From positions 8,093,001 through 8,157,000 of the forward strand of contig NC_052679.1 in NCBI RefSeq assembly GCF_016802725.1: a stretch of 64,000 nt of DNA. Reading direction: 5' to 3'. Origin of the DNA: Solenopsis invicta (taxonomy: Eukaryota; Arthropoda; Insecta; Hymenoptera; Formicidae). The translations under genes were made by a program, and so were the position numbers. The notes beneath the pieces are model-generated. The model did not search any database. It saw nothing but the letters and a program-made list of their open reading frames with translations, and had not been told where the DNA came from. Positions 56,820-64,000 of the stretch are shown piece by piece; position 1 is the first letter of the stretch; every line of letters begins with the position of its first letter.

Positions 56820-58440
56820 ATGTTGGATTAAGATTAGGTAAAAAAGATATAAATTAAGGTTTTCAACATAAAGGGTATTACTAGGACGTACATTAATGTC
56901 TATACTTTAATTGACGAAAAGAATTTTGAAATCTGTAAATGCAATTAGAAGAATTTTGTCTGCAAAAATTAATCGTGTTTAGTTGGTAAAAAGGGCATTC
57001 CTTTAACTTATAGTTACTTTTAAAACACATAAACTTTGACCTTTTTTCTAAAATAAAAATTTATCTATGTAAAAAAATTTTAAAAGAAAAAATACATGTA
57101 TTGCATAATGCTGTATAATATTAGTATACATAATAATATATTATTCAATATTTTAAATCCGACGAGCATATGCGGCGCGCAGTGTGCATAAGCCGGAGGA
57201 TGTAAAAATTATTATTCAACGCTATCGTTGTGATTGATATATGTATAGGTCATCTAATTTTTACGAAACAAATTATGTTTAACCATTTAAAAAATTGTAT
57301 CATACGTTTAACTTGGTTGCTAGAATGTCAGAATTGTTTGGAGCAACGTTAGAATGCCAGAGTGTCTTATGTAATTATTTTAATCGCCGCAACATAAAGT
57401 TATTTTCTGATTTTTTTTCTAGCAAAATTTTTAAATGCTGCAGTAAAGTTGTTCTTTCCATATATGTTTGATTTATTTTTATCAGTTTAAAATTCAAACT
57501 TGTTTAAAAAAAGTACATTCTTATATAAAATACATTTTTTCCTTATTTCATGTAGGCATTTAATTTACAAAGAAAATATTAAATCTATTTGTTGACTTAT
57601 ATTGTAATTATTTTGTAATTTAGTGTAATCTAAAATATGTGAGAAAAACAGTAATTATAAAGAATTATGACATTCTAATTTAAATAATACTTTTCATAAT
57701 TCACTTTTGATTTGATCTTAACGCAACTTTTAACTATTCTTTGCTTATAAAACCTTTGACGTAATTCAATTAAGTTTATAGATCATTAACTTCAACTTAA
57801 TTTAATTTCTAAAAAAAATATTAACTTAACTAATGTTAGTTATAACATTGAAATCAAACTATTTACTATTTTTTAGTGAATGATACACTGATTTCTATTT
57901 TAGAGAGTGATGATAATGATTAAAAAAAACAACAACGTATTTGATTATTGTTCTCGAATAGTAAAACGCGTGTCATTTATCATTAAGAGACACCAATCAT
58001 TTTCGCTTCTACGTGACGGTACTGTATAAAGTAAACGTTGAATATCCGGAACGAATGTCTCAAAACACGATAAGATAAATATTATTGACTGAGGTGCTAT
58101 TTTTCGCAATAAATTCTTTACAGTTTTTTAGGGGGGAAAGGGTTGATATAGATGCTAGTGAGCATCAAGTATTATTAAATTAATTTTAATTTAATAAAAG
58201 TGATATTACTAACTCTTATTCGATTATAACTGTGCTATATGACCGAAAGTAACGGCGCGCAGTTTGGTTGAATCTGAGAAAGTATATAAAATCACACAAA
58301 TATATAAAAAGCACTAAGATCCAGCTACGTCCAGAGAAGGCCTTTTTGTTTAGATTTAAATATTATTAGATTTTTGTAGTTTCGATGGGTGTGACTTTGT
58401 CATAAATGTCCAAACTATCCAAGACCGAGGTTTGCGCTGA
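56820..58440. other. AT-rich spacer
   Basis: No exon, tRNA or clear repeat recognised. TTAACTTAAT-type words recur around 57740-57840. Confidence 0.5.
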
Positions 58441-58758
58441 ATGTTAGGTTTGTCGCCGATGATAAGGAAATCGCTTTACGGGCCACCCCGTGAGATAGGA
58501 ATTGAATTGTTTGTGATGAACGTGGTCTTTTGTATAGAAAATTTTATTGCAAGAATGCCTCGGAGTGTGTACTTGACCAAAGAGCAAACCCAGGACGCGC
58601 CGGTCAATTTATACGATTGTTTAGTCATGCTTCTTTCTACAGAAAAAAAATATCGTATAAAGGAAAAAATCAGAGAATTTATTACCATGTTAAAACGTGC
58701 ACTTCGCCGTGTCAGGTGTGAGAAAGCACTTACGGAAAATCGTACATTATTAAATTAA
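58441..58758 (+). CDS. Hypothetical short protein (105 residues), uncertain
   Basis: The ATG at 58441 opens a frame reading MLGLSPMIRKSLYGPPREIG, with VYLTKEQTQDAPVNLYDCLV and LSTEKKYRIKEKIREFITML further on, then a basic C terminus ending LLN. Composition is protein-like, with no low complexity. A TATAAAA at about 58281 followed by AGATCCAG lies upstream, and TAA is followed by AT-rich sequence. No domain was recognised and no partner gene is adjacent. It could be an orphan gene, an exon, or a remnant of a mobile element. Confidence 0.25.
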   Translation: MLGLSPMIRKSLYGPPREIGIELFVMNVVFCIENFIARMPRSVYLTKEQTQDAPVNLYDCLVMLLSTEKKYRIKEKIREFITMLKRALRRVRCEKALTENRTLLN

Positions 58759-59074
58759 CGTTTATTAAATTAACAATTAATTTTATTTATGATATTATTT
58801 CTAGCTTCCAGCTTATGCGCTTCAAGATCGATAAAATTGGACAAATATACGTTCAGCAGAGAAAGTAGAGCACTCGGTGATTCTTCAAGATAATCGATTT
58901 CTTACTTTTAGTTATTTTCGTTGGGTCTAAATGTAGAAACTAATTATAATTAATCACTGAACACTCACTAATTCAGGCGTGAGCTTTAATCGAAAATGAC
59001 TAACAAATATTTGAGTCGATGGCTGTCGCGGTTAAAAAAAATGTCTTTCTATATTTGTTTTGAATAAACATTGA

Positions 59075-59322
59075 TGTAGCTTTCCGAAAAGCGAGAATCT
59101 CTTCTCTCTTCTTCCGTATCTAAAGGTGCGACCGCCCACATGCTGCGAGTGTAACTATCCTATACAGCATACATAATTTATAAAAGATTTATAAAATCTT
59201 TATAATAGTTATTTGAGTATGCTATAAATATTTATAGCATACTCAAATAATATTTAAAATATTTTATACACATTTTTTCAATTTTAGATTGAAGACAGAT
59301 TATAAATATTTATCATAAAACT
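59075..59322. other. AT-rich spacer with a perfect short palindrome
   Basis: TTTGAGTATGCTATAAATAT followed by its inverted copy ATATTTATAGCATACTCAAA spans about 59212-59249. It may belong to an AT-rich MITE split by the element that follows. Confidence 0.5.
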
Positions 59323-60548
59323 AGCTGTGCCCTGCCATGCGTGGCTCACAGGGGAAATTCGGCAAATGTAAAATTCAAAACTTTTGTTATAGATTTAGAG
59401 TAGATGGACCTAATCATGAAACAATGTTTTTAGCTGCTGATATTCGGTTTTAGAGGTGTAGCATCCACCTGAATAAAATCGGTGTTTACTTTTTCAAACG
59501 AATATCGCCGATACAATGAGAAATACAAAAATTGTTTCCAGAAAAAGTTTTATGGGTTTGAAAACTCTTTATAATGGAATGATCAAATTTTTTAAAAATG
59601 TTAAATTTTTCAAAATACCTCCATCACTTATCCTTTTTCTATTATATAAATTGTTCTTGCAACTAAATTAAAGTTTATTTCACGTTATAAAGTTTATTTT
59701 AACCATATATAATAAAGTTGCGATCCATAAACGTGTTTTTGAAAAATAAACTGATTTGTGTGAACGTGTGAAAAAAAATTTTTTTTAAATTTTATTTAAA
59801 GCTTCTTTTATAGTATTATTTTTAATTACGGTATAAAATTACATTTACGAAATAACATAAAATTACAGTTTCTGGCACACAATCAACTTTTTTCTCTAAG
59901 ATTTCGAAATTGATTTAAATATAGTTGGTATAAAAGTGGCTATTTATCAACACGGCCGAAAAAGTTTGAAAATCCAATTAATTACTGTTATTTTAAAGAT
60001 AAAAAACGTATACCGAAATGCAGTATTTGTGGTAAAGTGTCTTTTATACGTTGTACATGGTGTAAAAATTACTTCTGTTTTGAACACTTCTTTGAACAAT
60101 ACCATTGTAACAATTATATAGAATAAATTTAATAATATCTCATATTTGTAAAAATAAAATATTAAGACAAAAACAATTTAAATAATAAAAAAAAGATTAG
60201 TGGTAGGGATATTTTGAAAAATTTAACATTTTTGAAAAATTTGATCATGCCATTATAAAGAGCTTTCAAAACCATAAAATTTTTGCTGAAAACATTTTTT
60301 TATATTTCTCATTTATATTTCTCATTTCGGCAATATTCTCTTAAAAACGTAAACACCAATTTTATTCAAGAGCATGCTGATGTATCCCTAAAAACGAATA
60401 TCAGCAGGTAAAAAAAATTGTTTTGTGATTAAGTGACATTAGGTCCATCTAATCTAAACTACAAAGTTTCAGATTTTTTAAATTTTATACTTTCCGAACT
60501 CTCTTTTTTTGTGAGCCACAGCAACGTGTGGCAAGGTATAGCTAGTAG
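59323..60548 (+). mobile_element. Internally deleted DNA transposon with about 300-bp inverted termini
   Basis: The left arm (59323-59630) beginning ACTAGCTGTGCCCTGCCA and the right arm ending TGGCAAGGTATAGCTAGT are diverged inverted copies throughout, sharing blocks such as AGATGGACCTAAT and GCTGATATTCG. Between them lies a fragment reading PKCSICGKVSFIRCTWCKNY then FCFEHFFEQYHCNNYIE and stop (about 60015-60125). This is a Cys/His-rich zinc-binding tail similar in style to the C terminus of piggyBac-type transposases. The catalytic domain is missing. Confidence 0.55.
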
Positions 60549-62835
60549 GTATATAAATCAACACGTGCGTATTCGAATGCAACGTTGTGTCAAAATTTCA
60601 AAGCATTCGTTGAAGAACTTTCGGAGATTTAAGATTTTGAACACACAAATATTTACATTTTTATTTATATAGATTGTAAAAATATTTATGTATAAAATAT
60701 GTATAAAAGTTAATATAAATATTTAATTTTTCACTTACTAACTTTTTTCTTAATTTTACTTTAATAACGTGTTGAATAAAGTTTACATATTAATAACATG
60801 TTACAAACATGTACTGAACAAAAATTATGATTTCTCTTCTTCATGTATATAAAATGTATAGAATTTTATAAAATTGTGTATTTTTATAAAAATGTTATAT
60901 AAAATGTTTTATAATATTCTTCAAAAATAAATAATAATAAATGTTTATGAATATTTAAATATTATGTGTTGCCAGATATAAGTGACGGTCAAAACTTTCC
61001 GACCAGTTTATTTTTGTTCCATCATTATTACAAATGAGGCAGTTAACAAACTATACTTCTTCTATGAGGAAATAAGGCACATCAAAACAACGTCAATGAT
61101 GTAATATATATTGTTTATTAAAGTTATATGACTTTTTCATTTACAAAAAATCTAAATTTACGTGGACAAAAATTTATGGCTACTTTTTTGTCTGCGTTCA
61201 GATTCTTCACCCGGTGGGTGATCTCCCTAGTATTTATAGAATCTGAATGCACTCTTAAACATTGAGTGTGTCTAGTAAATAACGCTGAGAACAAAAATAG
61301 TAACATAAATATCTCAGATTCAGAATAAATTACATAATAAATAAAGATAAACAATAAAGATAATACGTAAATATTTCATTAAAAATATTTTTATCAGTAT
61401 AATTAAAGTAGATGAAAATTAAATGCTAGTAGAATAGGACAAATCAATTTAAACGATATGAAAATAAATTCTTATTTTAACAAATTAGATAAAGATATAT
61501 GTTGCGTATATCATCTATAATATGTACCTATATTTTATTAATATTAAAAAATATTTGATAATATTAAATATCTTTAACGTACTAATCTCAAATATAAATA
61601 TTTATACAACGGATTTGTGAGATTGCAGACCAAGAACATTATCTACATTAATGGGATAAAAGATTAATATTTATTAGTCTGATTAGATAAATAATATAAT
61701 GAACAAAATGTTTCACCTTTACTTTGTCATTAACATTTTTCTTTATTATATTATACATTTTAATTTTTATTTACTACGATATTTTAAATTAATCTTATTT
61801 TTGTGTCCCAAATTTGTTTTAAATATACGAGCTTTATCACAATTATATATAAATTTTCATTGCAATACATTTTGGAATGCACCTCTACGTCACCGACCCG
61901 TTTCACCCGGCTCAAGGACCCATGTGGTTTTTCTACTTTCTCTGGATAAACAAAGTGACAATGTGAATGATTCACCAGATATTTGGTAGGGGCACTCTAA
62001 AGATATCTGAACGCTTTTTAGATGCCTGGGTGTACCCGGGTGGGGAATCTGAACGCAGCCTGTAAAGGCCAACGAGCGCCGCATCAAATTTTTCGGAGCG
62101 TTCGCTTACTGCGCAGCAAAAGAGCTGCAAAATCAGACTTAAAATTTGTATCGACCAGAAAGGAAGAGGAGATTTTTGAAGGCCAATCTAGCAAGGAAAA
62201 CTGAAGGTAAATTGAAAACTTATTTTTCTAAACTTTAATTAAAATTTTAAATGCGTTTTTCGCAAAACTACATTTTTCACATCGGGCGGACGCATAATTT
62301 TAACAGATCTTCATGAAAACAATTAAAATTTTCACTGTAGCTTCAGGATAACATTCCTCAGAGAAGTACGGGCGGATTTTTAACTTAATTGTAAACTTTT
62401 CTTTTATAAACAATTTTTCACGCCAATTTTTCTCCAAAAACAAAACTCTTTTTTAAAACTTGCACCATTTTTAGAAAAAAAAACCGAATTTTAAAATTTT
62501 TATTCGTAATTCTCTAGCTAATCATATCTAGATTTGAAAATATTTTGTTCCAGGTAAAAAATTGTAGGAGAAATCGGTCCGCCCGTGCGACGCTTTTCAA
62601 AAATGATGTTTGCGGTTATGGAGCACTAGCCCCGCCATTTTTGACATTAAAATTAAAAAAAAAATTTTTTTTATATGACTAGTAAAGCCCTTAACTTCAA
62701 TGTGCTTGTTTCTTTTATATGTTAAAAAAAAAAATTCAAATTCAGTTTTTTTTCATGCTCTAAAGTGTCGTTACAACTTAACTGTTCGTGTAAAATAACG
62801 TAAAGCCCCGATGATTTACGCGACACATAAAATAA
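60549..62835. other. Repeat-rich spacer upstream of the FAAH2-like gene
   Basis: Holds an inverted-repeat element at about 61193-62064. The section 62200-62800 is AT-rich with poly-A/T runs and shows no exon; the promoter of the FAAH2-like gene should be at its right end. Confidence 0.5.
61193..62064. mobile_element. Inverted-repeat element with CTGCGTTCAGATTC ends
   Basis: The left end TCTGCGTTCAGATTCTTCAC-CCGG and right end CCGGGTGGGGAATCTGAACG then CAGCC are inverted copies of about 25 bp. Secondary CCACCCGGGT-like inverted words lie nearby. The 0.87-kb interior is AT-rich and non-coding. The ends resemble the GGTTGCGTTCAG ends of the 50629 MITE. Confidence 0.45.
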
Positions 62836-63878
62836 ATGACTCATCACCTTACAGGCAAAATGCTGCTGAAAATACGTATATTGTTTAGTATCATAAACGT
62901 TATATATGCAATATTTTGTCGCATCTTATTGTTCATTTATAAGAAACCGTCATGTATACCTCCGATAACACATCCGATACACATGTGGAGTGCCACGACG
63001 CTCGCTAGAAAAATAAGACAGAAAGAGGTAAGGTTCACCTATATTTCTATGCCAATATTCTTCTGTGTGTATTTACAAGTTTCAAAGATGGTTTTTAATT
63101 TGTGCTTATAGGCACAAAATATGTCAATGTAATTATTACGACTCTATTACAAAATTTTACTTTATTTTAACAATTTACCATACTTTGTAACCCTCATAAA
63201 TACAAATAATAATAACTTCACATAAATATAAATTTTATTTTTAACGTACTTAAAAAATAGATTACGAGCTACGAAGTAGTGGAAGCATATATTTCGCGCA
63301 TTAAAGAAGTAAATCCTTTTTTAAACGCTACCGTTGATGAACGATTTTCCGATGCACTAATCGAGGCGAAAAGTTGTGACGAGCAATTAAAAAAAGGCGA
63401 ATTTGATATTGAAACTTTAGAGAAATGTAAACCGCTGTACGGTGTTCCAATTACCATTAAGGAAAGTCTTGCTGTAAAAGGTATGAGTAATTTGTTGATG
63501 TTAATACTGCAATAATCGCATTTTTATATATTCTTAAAAAAACATATATAAGAAATGTAGACATAAATTATATTAACTATATTATAATAATTATGTTAAG
63601 TATACAATTGAAATATATTAGCTGGGGAATCTATGTAAACAAGTATTATTATGATTACAGGCTTGAGCCACACAGGTTGCACTTTGCCTCGTAAAGGAGT
63701 GAAGGCGGATCACGATGCAGTGGTTGTCGAAATGGTCCGGAATGCCGGTGCGATACCATTGTGCGTTACAAATACGCCGGAGTTGTGCCTTGCTTACGAT
63801 AGCACGAATCTGTTGTACGGTCGCACCTGTAATCCTTATGACACTAGGTATTCACCCGGTGGATCGTCCGGTGGAGAG
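62836..63878 (+). CDS. Fatty-acid amide hydrolase 2-like amidase, 5' part; continues beyond the window
   Basis: Membrane-anchored amidase-signature serine hydrolase that cleaves fatty-acid amides. Exons 62836-63027, 63261-63480 and 63661-63878 are in phase (0, 1, 0). The N terminus has a hydrophobic anchor (LFSIINVIYAIFCRILLFIY), then SATTLARKIRQKEITSYEVV and AYISRIKEVNPFLNATVDER. LYGVPITIKESLAVKGLSHT carries the catalytic Lys. ADHDAVVVEMVRNAGAIPLC and TNTPELCLAYDSTNLLYGRT lead to SPGGSSGGE, the glycine/serine loop with the cis-Ser. The nucleophilic Ser lies in exons right of the window. The start could also be the in-frame ATG at 62860 (MLLKIRI). Confidence 0.92.
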
Positions 63879-64000
63879 GTGATTCAAGTCTAATCATTAA
63901 ACATTTGAGAATGATTAACTCTCCATGAAAAAAGTATTATTGTCTCTGCATATAAAATAAAAATGGTATGAATCGAAAGAATATAACGTAAAGTGTTACG
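63879..64000 (+). other. FAAH2-like gene, start of intron 3
   Basis: Sequence after the GTGATT donor is AT-rich with no further exon before the window ends. Confidence 0.7.

Overview
This is an AT-rich eukaryotic window from an insect. Genes have GT-AG introns, promoters are CpG-rich, and about a quarter to a third of the sequence is short inverted-repeat transposons. The gene set (Methuselah-like receptor, polyQ-headed OGT, hobbit, sesquipedalian, S6K) is insect. A hymenopteran, perhaps an ant, is my guess, not something the sequence proves. All exon boundaries below were read by eye from splice consensus and checked for phase continuity; no alignment was run.

Layout. 1-6 kb: 5' part of O-GlcNAc transferase OGT/sxc (minus), whose polyQ first exon lies 3.5 kb upstream of the TPR exons. 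6-11 kb: gene-free and rich in MITEs. 11.1-15.8 kb: complete Methuselah-like GPCR (plus). 17.0-19.2 kb: COX10 (plus), tail to tail with DUS1L (19.5-22.0 kb, minus). 22.7-25.0 kb: intronless GC-rich DHHC palmitoyltransferase (minus). Its CpG-rich upstream region faces S6 kinase (27.4-29.1 kb, plus). 31.4-33.0 kb: CIR1 (minus), divergent from sesquipedalian/PHETA (33.8-34.5 kb, plus). 35.2-43.1 kb: 15-exon hobbit/KIAA0100 lipid-transfer protein (minus). 44.7-45.8 kb: NDUFS8 (minus). 46-62.8 kb: transposon-dense block with a dead ATG7 fragment. 62.8 kb to the end: 5' part of an FAAH2-like amidase (plus).

The protein genes are unrelated housekeeping and signalling genes, not a cluster. COX10 and NDUFS8 both serve mitochondrial respiration. 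S6K and OGT are both nutrient-responsive, but no shared regulation is visible here.

The most unusual material is in the repeats: (i) a dispersed AT-rich inverted-repeat family carrying a 5S-rRNA-like internal Pol III promoter block, seen four times; (ii) a 1,358-bp Foldback-like palindrome with 164-bp internal tandem repeats and a perfect 9-bp target duplication; (iii) a Harbinger-like MITE inside the active-site exon of a decayed ATG7 copy, where removing it with one TAA duplicate rejoins the reading frame; (iv) a Penelope-type fragment with a hammerhead-ribozyme-like core; (v) a decayed THAP-domain P-element transposase itself interrupted by a MITE; (vi) a 1,035-bp hAT-type element with a perfect 8-bp duplication.
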